A stretch of 64,000 bases of DNA, taken from assembly GCF_014206875.1 (NCBI RefSeq), contig NZ_JACIJO010000002.1, positions 806,001 through 870,000 on the forward strand, read 5' to 3'. Origin of the DNA: Algoriphagus iocasae. Its GTDB lineage: Bacteria > Bacteroidota > Bacteroidia > Cytophagales > Cyclobacteriaceae. Of the stretch, positions 44,504-53,852 are shown piece after piece. The translations under genes and the position numbers were made by a program. How positions within the stretch are numbered: position 1 is the first letter of the stretch; the number at the start of each line of letters is the position of its first letter. The notes under the pieces were generated by a model. It searched no databases and was not told where the DNA came from. It saw nothing but the letters and a program-made list of their open reading frames with translations.

Positions 44504-45034
44504 CTACTGTTTCTCTGCTTTAAAGCTTTGGATAATTCCTGAAAAAATAGGTTTGACTTTTTCTGATGCACTGGCAGGTGAGGACCCCAGGATTTTGAAG
44601 GATTGATTTAGCTTTTGGAACATATAAAAGACACCGGTTTGATCTTGTTTTTCCCCATGAGAAAATTTGGCCCACAAAGCGGGAGCGCCATCTATAGTGG
44701 AATTTCCAGTTTCTTCCAGTTGGAAATTCTTCATTTCATCGGGTAAATTATAATCCAACTCAAATTGAAAATCATCTTTGAATGATTGAGATTCTACGAC
44801 GGAGTCGAATTTTTTATTTCCCGTAGCCTTTTCTACATAAGTAATGGAGATGTAGGCGTTGTTCGAGTCTTTTGATTCAATTTTGTAATCGTATCCATCA
44901 TCATTTACCTTCCATCCTTCCGGTAAAATATAGCTGAACTTGATCTCTGGATCTTTGACTTCAACTCTATTTTGCGCAAAAGTGATAATGGGAAAAAATG
45001 CAATGGCAAGGATTAGTAAAAAACGATTAATCAT
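44504..45034 (-). CDS. Small secreted protein, PsbP/lipocalin-like pattern
   Basis: The ATG at 45034 gives 176 residues with a signal peptide (INRFLLILAIAFFPIITFAQ); a longer reading from 45082 would place 16 extra residues before it. The mature part (KFSYILPEGWKVNDDGYDYKIES, ITYVEK, WAKFSHGEKQDQTGVFYMFQ) has the strand-turn pattern of PsbP-like proteins that bind small ligands. No enzyme motif is seen. It lies downstream of uvrA on the opposite end of the same strand but is probably independent. Confidence 0.75.
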   Translation of the reverse strand: MINRFLLILAIAFFPIITFAQNRVEVKDPEIKFSYILPEGWKVNDDGYDYKIESKDSNNAYISITYVEKATGNKKFDSVVESQSFKDDFQFELDYNLPDEMKNFQLEETGNSTIDGAPALWAKFSHGEKQDQTGVFYMFQKLNQSFKILGSSPASASEKVKPIFSGIIQSFKAEKQ

Positions 45035-45172
45035 GATGAATTTTGAATTAGCTGCTGATAATGCCTGAACTAATATATTCATCAGACCTTCTTTACAAAA
45101 ATTCTTACCCTTGATTTAAGGTAAATTAAGAGATTAGGAGTTTTCAGAACCAGTTTATTGGAAATGAAAACA

Positions 45173-47989
45173 CTAAACAAAAGCTTCTCTCAAATATTTC
45201 GCAGTATAATTTTCCTTTTCCTTCATCATATCTTCTGGAGTTCCTTCAAAAGTCAAATGCCCACCTTTGTTTCCTCCTTCAGGCCCCAAATCAATGACCC
45301 AATCAGCTGATTTGATCACTTCGGTATTATGCTCAATGATGATCACAGAATGACCCTGATCAATCAACGCATTGATGGAATGAAGTAACTTCTTGATGTC
45401 GTGGAAATGAAGACCAGTGGTCGGTTCGTCGAAAATAAATAAGATATGATCTCCAGATTTGGTGCCGCCTTTTCCTAAGAACGAAGCCAATTTTACCCGT
45501 TGCGCCTCACCACCAGAAAGGGTATTTGAGCTTTGACCCATTCCGATGTAACCCAGTCCTACTTCCTGGAGTGGAAGGAGTTTATTGATAATCTGGGTTT
45601 TTCCTTTGAAGAACTCGATGGCTTCATCTATAGTCATGTCCAAAACCTCAGAAATGTCCTTCTCCTTGTACTTGACATCCAAAATCTCATTCTTGAAGCG
45701 CTTGCCTTTACAGGATTCACAGGTCAAATGGATGTCAGCCATAAACTGCATTTCAACCGTTGTGATTCCTTCTCCGGCACATGCCTCGCATCTACCACCG
45801 TCCACGTTGAAGGAGAAAAATGCAGGTTTGTAATTTCTTTGTTTCGAAATTGGCTGGTCGGAAAAAAGCGTTCGGATCGCATCATATGCTTTTACATAAG
45901 TCACAGGATTGGATCGGGAAGATTTACCGATTGGGTTTTGATCGACAAATTCGATTTGGGAAATAGATCGATAATCACCTTCGATTTTATCATACTTTCC
46001 ACTTTCATCGATGACCGTTCCTAGCATTTTTCCCAAAGCCGGATAAAGGACTTTCTTCACTAAGGTTGATTTTCCTGATCCAGAAACCCCTGTTACAACG
46101 GTAAGCGTGTTCAAAGGGAATTTTACCGTGAGATTTTTAAGATTATTTTCTCTTGCACCTTTGACGAGGATGCTGTCTTTCCATTTGCGATTTCCATCTT
46201 TCTTGAAAATCAATTCCTCTCCTCGAAGGTATTTCGCAGTGTAAGTCTGAGCAGAAGTCATCAACTCTTCAATCGGCCCTTGGAAAAGTAATTCCCCACC
46301 ATTAACGCCGGCATCTGGTCCGATATCAATAATTTGATCGGCTGCTTTCATCACCTTTTCCTCATGCTCCACGACGATAACCGTATTTCCAAGATCACGA
46401 AGAGACTTCAATACGCCGATCAAGCGATCGGTATCCCTTGGATGCAAACCGATGCTCGGTTCATCGAGGATATACATCGATCCCACCAAAGCAGAACCCA
46501 AGGAAGTCGCCAGTTTGATTCGCTGATATTCTCCACCAGAAAGGGTAGAAGTCAGTCGATTTAATGTCAAATATCCCAAACCGACTTCATCCATGTAAGA
46601 AAGTCTACTTTGGATTTCCTTCAGTAGTCTATTTGCAATTTTTGCCTGATGTGGAGGAAGGTCCAAGCCATTGAAAAATGATAGAGCTTCGTCAATCGGC
46701 ATCAGAACCAAGTCAGTAATGGACTTTCCTTCAATTTTCACATAGGAAGCATCCTTTCTAAGTCTGGTGCCTTTGCAATCAGGGCATGTTGTACGTCCAC
46801 GGAATCGGGAAAGCATCACGCGGTACTGAATTTTATGAGTTTTGGATTCCAAGTCTTTGAAGAAGGCATCCAATCCTTTGAAATATTTATTTCCTGTCCA
46901 GATCAGTTGTTGCTCTTTTTCTGTGAGTTCGTTGTAAGATCTATGAATTGGAAAATCGAATTCAATTCCTTTTTTCAATAAGGGCTCCAGCCAGCTTCTG
47001 GAAGATTCCCCTCTCCATGGGGCAATTGCTCCTTCATACACTGACATTTCCTTGTCAGGAATGACTAAATCAGGATCGATTCCGAGTACATTTCCAAAAC
47101 CTTCACAGGTTCTGCAGGCTCCGTATGGATTGTTAAAAGAGAAAAAGTTGACAGTTGGGATTTCGAACTGCATGCCGTCCAACTCAAATCTGTCGGAGAA
47201 GGAACGTGTTTCTTTACCTGGAACAGTGATTTTACAATCTCCATGGCCTTCAAAAAGTGCAGTCTGAACGGAATCAGCTATTCTGAATTGGTTGTCTTCA
47301 TCATCCTTAATCACAGATGCCCGGTCGATCAAAATCTCGTATTTGCCCTTTGGAACTTTCTTTTCTCCTAGTAAGTCTTCGACGAAATAGACTTCTTCAT
47401 CGATTAGAATTCGGGTATACCCTTTTTGAAGGAGTAGCTCCAGCTCTTGTTCAATTTTTCTACCTCTTTCTATCTGAAGAGGACAAGAAATCATCACCTT
47501 ACTGCCTTCGTCAAAGCTTTGGATGAAATCCACAATATCTGTAACAGTATGATGTTTTACTTCTTTGCCAGAAATTGGAGAGATGGTTTTCCCGATTCTT
47601 GAGAAAAGCAACTTCAGGTAATCATATATCTCCGTGGTGGTTCCGACAGTAGAGCGAGGATTTTTGGTATTGACTTTTTGCTGGATGGCGATGGCCGGAG
47701 CAACACCTTTGATGTATTCCACATCGGGCTTTTCCATTCTGCCTAGAAATTGCCTTGCATAGGAGCTCAAGCTTTCCACATACATCCGTTGCCCTTCGGC
47801 AAAAAGCGTATCGAAAGCCAAAGAAGATTTTCCTGATCCCGAAAGCCCAGTAACTACGACCAGTTTATTTCTAGGAATTGCAACGCTCAGGCTTTTCAGG
47901 TTATTGACCCGTGCATTTTTGATGATGATGTAATCCTTCGGATCAAAAGAGTCAATATCGGTTTTCGCAGGTAAAGTGCTCAAAGTCAT
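45173..47989 (-). CDS. uvrA: Excinuclease ABC subunit A
   Basis: UvrA finds bulky DNA lesions and loads UvrB. I use the ATG at 47989 (938 residues), since the longer start adds an unconserved tail. Two ABC ATPase halves are complete: Walker [17 protein letters not shown] and [15 protein letters not shown], signatures [16 protein letters not shown] and [16 protein letters not shown]. The C-terminal Zn module is intact (CEACAGEG with the later CESCKGKRF). In the first Zn module the leading CxxC pair is replaced by ELDGMQ, while [10 protein letters not shown] is kept. Confidence 0.97.
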   Translation of the reverse strand: MTLSTLPAKTDIDSFDPKDYIIIKNARVNNLKSLSVAIPRNKLVVVTGLSGSGKSSLAFDTLFAEGQRMYVESLSSYARQFLGRMEKPDVEYIKGVAPAIAIQQKVNTKNPRSTVGTTTEIYDYLKLLFSRIGKTISPISGKEVKHHTVTDIVDFIQSFDEGSKVMISCPLQIERGRKIEQELELLLQKGYTRILIDEEVYFVEDLLGEKKVPKGKYEILIDRASVIKDDEDNQFRIADSVQTALFEGHGDCKITVPGKETRSFSDRFELDGMQFEIPTVNFFSFNNPYGACRTCEGFGNVLGIDPDLVIPDKEMSVYEGAIAPWRGESSRSWLEPLLKKGIEFDFPIHRSYNELTEKEQQLIWTGNKYFKGLDAFFKDLESKTHKIQYRVMLSRFRGRTTCPDCKGTRLRKDASYVKIEGKSITDLVLMPIDEALSFFNGLDLPPHQAKIANRLLKEIQSRLSYMDEVGLGYLTLNRLTSTLSGGEYQRIKLATSLGSALVGSMYILDEPSIGLHPRDTDRLIGVLKSLRDLGNTVIVVEHEEKVMKAADQIIDIGPDAGVNGGELLFQGPIEELMTSAQTYTAKYLRGEELIFKKDGNRKWKDSILVKGARENNLKNLTVKFPLNTLTVVTGVSGSGKSTLVKKVLYPALGKMLGTVIDESGKYDKIEGDYRSISQIEFVDQNPIGKSSRSNPVTYVKAYDAIRTLFSDQPISKQRNYKPAFFSFNVDGGRCEACAGEGITTVEMQFMADIHLTCESCKGKRFKNEILDVKYKEKDISEVLDMTIDEAIEFFKGKTQIINKLLPLQEVGLGYIGMGQSSNTLSGGEAQRVKLASFLGKGGTKSGDHILFIFDEPTTGLHFHDIKKLLHSINALIDQGHSVIIIEHNTEVIKSADWVIDLGPEGGNKGGHLTFEGTPEDMMKEKENYTAKYLREAFV

Positions 47990-48129
47990 AGCTGGCAAAG
48001 TTAAACAGGAAAGGGGTAAAAGGGTAATAAGTCCCAAAACTTGTTGGACAAAATGGATAAGTTTTGATTCGAATGTTTATAACCAAAGTTTGAGGGGAAT
48101 AGGTTTAGAAAAAATCACTTATTTCGGGA

Positions 48130-48744
48130 ATGGATTTACAGTGGTTCCTTGATGGCTTAACCGAAGGGCTCAGAAACATGACTTGGCTGGAAGCTGTGGC
48201 TGTGTTTTTTGGGATTGCATCGGTTTTTTATTCCATGAAGGAGCATATCTGGGTTTATCCGACCGGGATTATTTCCACATTGATTTATGTTTGGATTTGC
48301 TTCCAATATAAACTCTATGCCGATATGGGCATCAATGCCTACTACTTTAGTATGTCAATTTATGGCTGGTATGTTTGGACTCATCCGAATGCAGGAGAAA
48401 AAGTCCTGCCAGTCACCTGGCTAAAACCAAAAGGGTGGCTAGTTTCCTTGGGGATATTTTTTGTCTCGTATCTTACTTTGTATTTAGTATTGTCCAATTT
48501 CACTGACAGCGATGTGCCTTATTGGGATTCATTCACCACTTCCTCCGCTTTTGTGGGGATGTGGCTGATGGCTAAAAAGAAGGTGGAAAACTGGATATTT
48601 TGGATTATTACTGATTTGGTTTCTGTTCCACTTTATTTTTATAAAGGACTGATATTGACAACTGTCCAATTTACTTTCTTTACTGTGTTAGCCACGATGG
48701 GGCTGATAGCCTGGATTAAATCTGCAAGAGCATATGAAGCCTAA
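48130..48744 (+). CDS. pnuC: PnuC-type nicotinamide riboside transporter
   Basis: This 204-residue inner-membrane protein has about seven hydrophobic helices, including the family blocks EAVAVFFGIASVFYSMKEHIWVYPTGIIST, YADMGINAYYFSMSIYGWYVW and WIFWIITDLVSVPLYFYKGL. PnuC proteins facilitate vitamin uptake and rely on a cytosolic kinase for trapping. The overlapping NadR-like kinase gene (11 bp overlap) points to nicotinamide riboside rather than thiamine. No riboswitch was recognised in the 92 bp upstream. Confidence 0.92.
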   Translation: MDLQWFLDGLTEGLRNMTWLEAVAVFFGIASVFYSMKEHIWVYPTGIISTLIYVWICFQYKLYADMGINAYYFSMSIYGWYVWTHPNAGEKVLPVTWLKPKGWLVSLGIFFVSYLTLYLVLSNFTDSDVPYWDSFTTSSAFVGMWLMAKKKVENWIFWIITDLVSVPLYFYKGLILTTVQFTFFTVLATMGLIAWIKSARAYEA

Positions 48745-49258
48745 AAGAATCTTGATATTAGGACCAGAATCTACCGGGAAAAGTACACTTTGTAAAGACT
48801 TATCCACAAAATACGGAGAGCCTTGGGTTCCTGAATTTGCCCGTGAATATCTCGATAAACTGGGCAGAGAGTATCGTTACGAGGATTTATTGGAAATAGG
48901 TAAGGGGCAAGTTGCCTTGGAAGATAGAAAAGTCCTTCAGGCAAAAGACTTTCTTTTTTGTGATACCGATTTACGAGTTATCCACATTTGGTCTCAGCAT
49001 AGATTTGGCAAAACAGACCCTTGGGTGCTAGAACAAATCCAAAAAAGAACCTATAGTCTGATTTTATTAACAGATACCGATATGCCTTGGGAACCAGATC
49101 CATTGAGGGAATATCCGGAATTGGAAATGAGACAATATTTCTTTGATAAATATTTGAAACTTGCAGAAGAAAGCGGATTTCCCTTTGAAGTGGTGAGTGG
49201 AAACGAATCTGTTCGATTAAATCAGGCTTCTTCCTATATTGAAAATTATTTTAATTAA
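48734..49258 (+). CDS. NadR-like ribosylnicotinamide kinase (AAA domain)
   Basis: This 174-residue protein corresponds to the C-terminal kinase domain of NadR, without the helix-turn-helix and adenylyltransferase domains. The P-loop is LGPESTGKSTLCKDL, followed by EFAREYLDKLG and the Walker B-like FCDTDLRVIHIWS. It would phosphorylate imported nicotinamide riboside to NMN. It overlaps pnuC by 11 bp, so the pair are co-translated. Confidence 0.9.
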   Translation: MKPKRILILGPESTGKSTLCKDLSTKYGEPWVPEFAREYLDKLGREYRYEDLLEIGKGQVALEDRKVLQAKDFLFCDTDLRVIHIWSQHRFGKTDPWVLEQIQKRTYSLILLTDTDMPWEPDPLREYPELEMRQYFFDKYLKLAEESGFPFEVVSGNESVRLNQASSYIENYFN

Positions 49259-49268
49259 GCCTTTATCC

Positions 49269-50795
49269 ATGTTTAAACTCGTCTTATCCTTCCTAGTTAT
49301 ATCATTGTTTTTTGCTTGTAACAAACCCGTTGAGGAGCCAAGCAAGCCAAACATCGTTTACATTTTAGCTGATGATTTGGGTTATGGTGAAGTGGGATAT
49401 CAAGGTCAGGAGAAAATTCACACACCCAATATTGATGCTTTGGCAGCTTCTGGGATGGTATTTACCAACCATTATTCTGGTGCTCCTGTTTGTGCTCCGG
49501 CGAGATGTATTCTCTTGACAGGAAAGCATGGAGGCCACGCTTATATCCGTGGGAATGACGAGTGGAGAGAAAGAGGAGAGGTTTGGGATTATGCCAAGGC
49601 TGCTGCGGATCCGAATCTGGAAGGACAACGGCCATTGCCATCCAATACCAATACGCTAGCAAAAGTATTAAAGGGTGCTGGCTACAAAACTGGAATAATT
49701 GGAAAATGGGGTTTAGGAGGTCCGACTACTGAGTCCGTTCCGACCAAAATGGGCTTTGATTATTTTTATGGATTTAACTGCCAGCGTCAGGCTCACAATT
49801 TATATCCACCACACCTTTGGGAAAATGAAAACAAAGTACCACTCAATAATCCTATTGTTGTTCCAAACACCAAATTGGATGAAGGCGCTGATCCAAATGC
49901 AGAGGCAAGCTATGCAAAATACAATCAGGCAGACTTTGCCCCGACATTGATGCATGAAAAGGCACTGAAGTTTATTGAAGAGAATCAGGAAGAGCCTTTT
50001 TTCCTATACTATGCATCACCTCTGCCGCATGTGCCACTTCAGGCGCCGTTAGATAAAGTAGCAAACTATCAAAATGAATTTGGGGCGGAAGACCCCTATT
50101 TAGGCAATAGTGGGTATTTCCCTAATCAATATCCACATGCTACTTATGCTGCAATGATCAGCTTATTTGATCAGCAAGTCGGCGAAGTGAAGGCAAAATT
50201 GAAAGAGCTTGGGCTGGAAGAAAACACGATTATCATTGTCACTAGCGATAACGGTCCAACCTACACAGGAGGAGTTGATTTTGATTATTTCAACAGCTCG
50301 CAGCCATTCACCAATGGATATGGAAGAACAAAAGGCTTTGTTTATGAAGGAGGTATTCGAATACCTATGCTGGTGAACTGGCCGGGTAAAGTGGAAACCG
50401 GAAGTAAAACAGATCTTATTTCTGCCTTTTATGATGTGATGCCTACCATCTGTGAATTGGTGGGGATTCCGGTTCCTGAAGATGCCGATGGGAAAAGCTT
50501 CCTTCCAACCTTACTTGGAAAGCCACAATCTGACCCTGATTATTTATTTTGGGAATATCCCGAATATGGCGGTCAACAAGCGGTAAGGATGGGCAAGTGG
50601 AAAGGAATCAGACAAAATATTGTCAAGGAAGGTAATCTTGAAGTGGAGCTTTACGATTTATCCACAGATCCCAGAGAGCAGAATAATATTGCGGAAGCAC
50701 ATCCAGAGATTGTTCAGAAAATAGAAGAGATCATGAAAAAAGAGCATTCAACACCAAGCTTGGAGCGCTTTAGAATGGATGCTCTGGAGAATTAA
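49269..50795 (+). CDS. Sulfatase lipoprotein (formylglycine type)
   Basis: The ATG at 49269 gives 508 residues with a lipoprotein signal (MFKLVLSFLVISLFFAC, lipobox Cys17); an upstream ATG at 49239 would precede it unnecessarily. The active site is Cys75 in VCAPARCILLTG, a C-x-P-A-R variant of the sulfatase signature. Metal residues are in LADDLGYGEVG and VTSDNGPTY. It is an envelope-anchored sulfatase acting on an unknown substrate. It follows the nadR-like kinase by 10 bp, so it may be read from the same transcript. Confidence 0.92.
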   Translation: MFKLVLSFLVISLFFACNKPVEEPSKPNIVYILADDLGYGEVGYQGQEKIHTPNIDALAASGMVFTNHYSGAPVCAPARCILLTGKHGGHAYIRGNDEWRERGEVWDYAKAAADPNLEGQRPLPSNTNTLAKVLKGAGYKTGIIGKWGLGGPTTESVPTKMGFDYFYGFNCQRQAHNLYPPHLWENENKVPLNNPIVVPNTKLDEGADPNAEASYAKYNQADFAPTLMHEKALKFIEENQEEPFFLYYASPLPHVPLQAPLDKVANYQNEFGAEDPYLGNSGYFPNQYPHATYAAMISLFDQQVGEVKAKLKELGLEENTIIIVTSDNGPTYTGGVDFDYFNSSQPFTNGYGRTKGFVYEGGIRIPMLVNWPGKVETGSKTDLISAFYDVMPTICELVGIPVPEDADGKSFLPTLLGKPQSDPDYLFWEYPEYGGQQAVRMGKWKGIRQNIVKEGNLEVELYDLSTDPREQNNIAEAHPEIVQKIEEIMKKEHSTPSLERFRMDALEN

Positions 50796-50818
50796 TTAAT
50801 TGTATAAAACTGAATTGT

Positions 50819-51904
50819 TTACCATTTTCCTAAAGATAATGTTGCAGCTTCTACAAGGCGCATCATGTCTGGATGGTAATTGTTATTGAGGATAATAATA
50901 GTTTTGTTTTCTTCAATGTAACGTACGATGATGGTCTTGTACCCCGGGTTATCTCCAGTGTGCATGACCATTTTTCCAAGCGGGCTTTTTGGTTCCAGCA
51001 CCCAACCAAAACCATAATAGCTTCTTGTGCCATCATTCAGTTTGGCCGGAGTAAATGCAAGTTCCAATGTTTCTTTGGAAACCAATTTGTCTCCATACAA
51101 AGCTTGATCCCAGAGTAACAAATCTTCTGCTGTGCTACTTACCCTTCCCGGGCCTTTTCTGTTTCCTAACCATACGGTATAATCTGAAGAGTGAAAATTA
51201 TTGGCATTTACATAGGATCCGTTTTCATCTTTGATATGTCCAGCTACAAAGTTCTTCACCTTGGCCTTTTCTTCTGGTGACCGGATATCAGTACTTTTCA
51301 TGTTGAGAGGTTTAAAAATCCACTCTCTCATCAATTCCACAAAATCTTTCCCGGTTGCTTTTTCTACAATGCTTGCTAAAAAGACATATCCTGTATTGCT
51401 GTACTGATATTTCTCTCCCGGTTCAAAAAGCATAGGAGGCTGGTATTTATTCAGATACTCCAAGATGTCCGGATTTCCAGCCACTTTACTTTTATCCCAA
51501 TGTTCATCCATCACTGCTTGATAATCCGGTAACCCGCTGGTATGTGTTAGTAGCTGTCTGATGGTAATCCCTCGATATGGGATATCCAAATATTTCCCGA
51601 CTGGATCGTCATAATTCAGAAGACCTTTCTCTTGGCACATCATGATCATCATAGCGGTAAATTGCTTGGAGACAGAGGCCATTTCAAAAATATCTTTTGT
51701 CTTTAATGCCACATGATCTTCAAAAGATCTCATTCCGATTGCTTCTTCATAAAGTATCTTCCCTTCCTGAGCAACTAAAACTACTCCGGAAAAACCCTCT
51801 ACTCTGGCTTTCTCCAAGGCATCAACCAAGATTTTTTCCTGAGCATGAACAAGCGTGGAAGTAAAGAATAGGACAAAAAGTATCGATAGGAAAAGTCTTT
51901 TCAT
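50819..51904 (-). CDS. Secreted serine hydrolase, class C beta-lactamase family
   Basis: This 361-residue protein has a signal peptide (LFLSILFVLFFTSTLVHAQ) and the beta-lactamase/esterase fold: nucleophile Ser in MASVSKQFTAMM (SxxK), Tyr in YQYSNTGYVFL (YxN) and MVMHTGDNPGYK (HTG). Such proteins act as esterases, D-aminopeptidases or peptidases; antibiotic hydrolysis is not implied. It is convergent with the sulfatase gene. Confidence 0.92.
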   Translation of the reverse strand: MKRLFLSILFVLFFTSTLVHAQEKILVDALEKARVEGFSGVVLVAQEGKILYEEAIGMRSFEDHVALKTKDIFEMASVSKQFTAMMIMMCQEKGLLNYDDPVGKYLDIPYRGITIRQLLTHTSGLPDYQAVMDEHWDKSKVAGNPDILEYLNKYQPPMLFEPGEKYQYSNTGYVFLASIVEKATGKDFVELMREWIFKPLNMKSTDIRSPEEKAKVKNFVAGHIKDENGSYVNANNFHSSDYTVWLGNRKGPGRVSSTAEDLLLWDQALYGDKLVSKETLELAFTPAKLNDGTRSYYGFGWVLEPKSPLGKMVMHTGDNPGYKTIIVRYIEENKTIIILNNNYHPDMMRLVEAATLSLGKW

Positions 51905-51983
51905 TGTTGGGGATTTAGGAAATAGAAAAATACAAAACCTTTTCCTCTTGCGCTAATAGTCTTTTCTCTAAAAATTGAAACAA

Positions 51984-52011
51984 AAAAAGCCACAGAATGC
52001 TGTGGCTTTTT
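51984..52011 (-). terminator. Intrinsic terminator between the M28 peptidase and the serine hydrolase
   Basis: A perfect 12-bp stem (AAAAAGCCACAG with CTGTGGCTTTTT) around the loop AATG is flanked by T-runs in both directions. It ends the M28 transcript 18 bases after its stop. Confidence 0.85.
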
Positions 52012-52029
52012 CATATTAATAAAAGTTGA

Positions 52030-53574
52030 TTAGTTGTCTAATCCTCCTTTGCGTGTTGGTGATCTCATCGCTGGCCATTCAGTAGGCTCTCCATTTCTTC
52101 CGATTGGAATTCTTACTTCTCTAGAAACCATATTTTCTTCTTCACTTGCCATGTAAACCATGATTGCAGCCATGATCACATTGCTTTGAACGTCGTCAAA
52201 AATGATTTTGTCATATGTGTCCAAATTGGTGTGCCAAGTATAATTGAAATAAGACCAGTTTAAAGAACTTAAAGAGAAAGCTGGAACTCCTGCTGCCACG
52301 AAGGAAGCGTAGTCAGATCCTCCACCTCCTGGATTTCCAGGGAAGTTGGTTTCGATATCTCTTGTGATTTCTCTAGGAACTTTTGACATCCATCTTCCTA
52401 AATACTCATAGCTATCCACAAAACCTTGACCTGAAACATTCGCCACGCGGCCAGTTCCATTATCTTGGTTAAACAAAGCCTGGATTTTAGCCATCATTTC
52501 TGGGTGATCTTCTACGAAAGCTCTAGAACCGTTCAATCCTTGCTCTTCAGAACCCCAATGACCAACTAGAATAGTTCTTTTAGGATTTGGGTACATTTTT
52601 TTCAAAACTCTCATGACTTCCATCATCATGATGGTACCGGTTCCGTTATCAGTGGCACCAGTTCCGCCATCCCACGAGTCAAAGTGTGCAGAAAGCATTA
52701 CATACTCATCAGGCTTCTCTGTTCCTTTGATTTCAGCGATTGTGTTGAATGTTGGAGCTACTCCAAGATCTTTAGACTGTGCATTTAAGTTGATTTGAGG
52801 TTTCTCACCACCTTCAGCTAATCTGAAAAGAAGGCCATAATCTTCTAGAGAAAGATCGATGGTTGGGACTTTCTTAGTGGAAGCTGAGAAAATTTTATTA
52901 GCCCCGAAGCCTTGAGACCAATAAGAAGTGATGATGCCCAAAGCACCTGCATCTTCCAAAGCAATTGGAAGTTCTCTTCTTCCCTTTCCTGTTTTTTGAA
53001 GTCTCGCATTCCAAGCTCTGTTTGACTCAGTGCGCTCTTCTTTCATTTTCTCGAAAGACTCTTCAGTAGCGAATTCTTCCCAGTTGTAATCAGGTCTACC
53101 TGTAACTTGAGGAGCAGAAATCATCACATATTTTCCTTTTACAGAAGGAAGCCAAGCTGCAAAAGCTGCCTCATCGGCCAAATCAGGGATAACTACCACT
53201 TCTCCAGTTGCGCCGCCTTGGGGTGAAGCTGGGCTCCAAGCCAATTGCTGTCCGGCTAATGATTTGGTCCAAGGTGCAACCATATCGATATGGGTAATTC
53301 CTCTTTCCCAAGATTTCCACTCACCCCATTGCTCATTACGAGCTTCAATTCCCCAACCTTGGTATTTTTCAACGGCCCAATCATGTGCCTTCTTCATCTG
53401 AGGAGTACCCACCAATCTTGGTCCGATTCCATCCATCAATTCGTGAGCGATCTGCTTCAACTGAGAATTTTCAGTTTCCTCTTTGATAATCTTTTCAATG
53501 ACTTCGTCTTGAGCCTGGACGTTGGCGCTAAGCAAGAGCATCAAGCCCAGACCTAATAAGTAGTGTTTTTTCAT
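52030..53574 (-). CDS. Secreted M28-family peptidase with PA-domain-like insert
   Basis: This 514-residue enzyme has a signal peptide (YLLGLGLMLLLSANVQAQ), a region of about residues 110-260 resembling a protease-associated insert, and an M28 catalytic domain near residues 280-480. Metal/catalytic motifs are LSAHFDSWDGG, GATDNGTGTIMM, WGSEEQGLNGSRAF and NQDNGTGRV. It matches carboxypeptidase Q-like enzymes by layout. It would act on di- or oligopeptides outside the cytoplasm. It is divergent from the arabinose locus. Confidence 0.92.
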   Translation of the reverse strand: MKKHYLLGLGLMLLLSANVQAQDEVIEKIIKEETENSQLKQIAHELMDGIGPRLVGTPQMKKAHDWAVEKYQGWGIEARNEQWGEWKSWERGITHIDMVAPWTKSLAGQQLAWSPASPQGGATGEVVVIPDLADEAAFAAWLPSVKGKYVMISAPQVTGRPDYNWEEFATEESFEKMKEERTESNRAWNARLQKTGKGRRELPIALEDAGALGIITSYWSQGFGANKIFSASTKKVPTIDLSLEDYGLLFRLAEGGEKPQINLNAQSKDLGVAPTFNTIAEIKGTEKPDEYVMLSAHFDSWDGGTGATDNGTGTIMMMEVMRVLKKMYPNPKRTILVGHWGSEEQGLNGSRAFVEDHPEMMAKIQALFNQDNGTGRVANVSGQGFVDSYEYLGRWMSKVPREITRDIETNFPGNPGGGGSDYASFVAAGVPAFSLSSLNWSYFNYTWHTNLDTYDKIIFDDVQSNVIMAAIMVYMASEEENMVSREVRIPIGRNGEPTEWPAMRSPTRKGGLDN

Positions 53575-53608
53575 TTGGTTTATATTTTTTCAAAAGTTCA
53601 ATAGCAGC

Positions 53609-53625
53609 CCCGAACTTGTTTCGGG
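53609..53625. repeat. Short extragenic dyad CCCGAA-TTCGGG
   Basis: CCCGAA pairs with TTCGGG around CTTGT in the 278-bp gap between the M28 gene and the GH43 gene. The wording CCCGAACTTGTTTCGGG is of the type found as dispersed extragenic repeats in several bacterial groups. The rest of this gap is AT-rich without a recognised promoter. Confidence 0.4.
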
Positions 53626-53852
53626 TGAATCTCGCATTTTTCTAAGCTTTCGCTTCTTTAAAATTTGTAATGCTTGATTTTATCGCTGTTTAGTTCAGGA
53701 TTTAAAAATATCAGTAGAAAATGGCATTTCCACACCGTTTGTGGATTTGTATCCATTCTTATCCTTTTCAGTGTTGTTTTAATATCATATCAATTAAATT
53801 GTAACCCCTTGATAAATCGAACCTCGACAGTTAAGAAATTAACATTAAAATC

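Noticed and set aside
45533..46024. 163-codon frame on + opposite uvrA
   Set aside because: It is antisense to a strongly conserved gene and has no protein-like features.
48038..48129. Riboswitch upstream of pnuC
   Set aside because: The gap is only 92 bp and no TPP or NAD-type core was recognised.
28832..50660. Single TTATCCACA/TGTGGATAA 9-mers inside genes (for example near 28832, 30376, 30703, 35985, 36489, 38680, 48800, 48977, 50658)
   Set aside because: They are isolated, lie in coding sequence and show no clustering, so they are chance or codon-driven matches.
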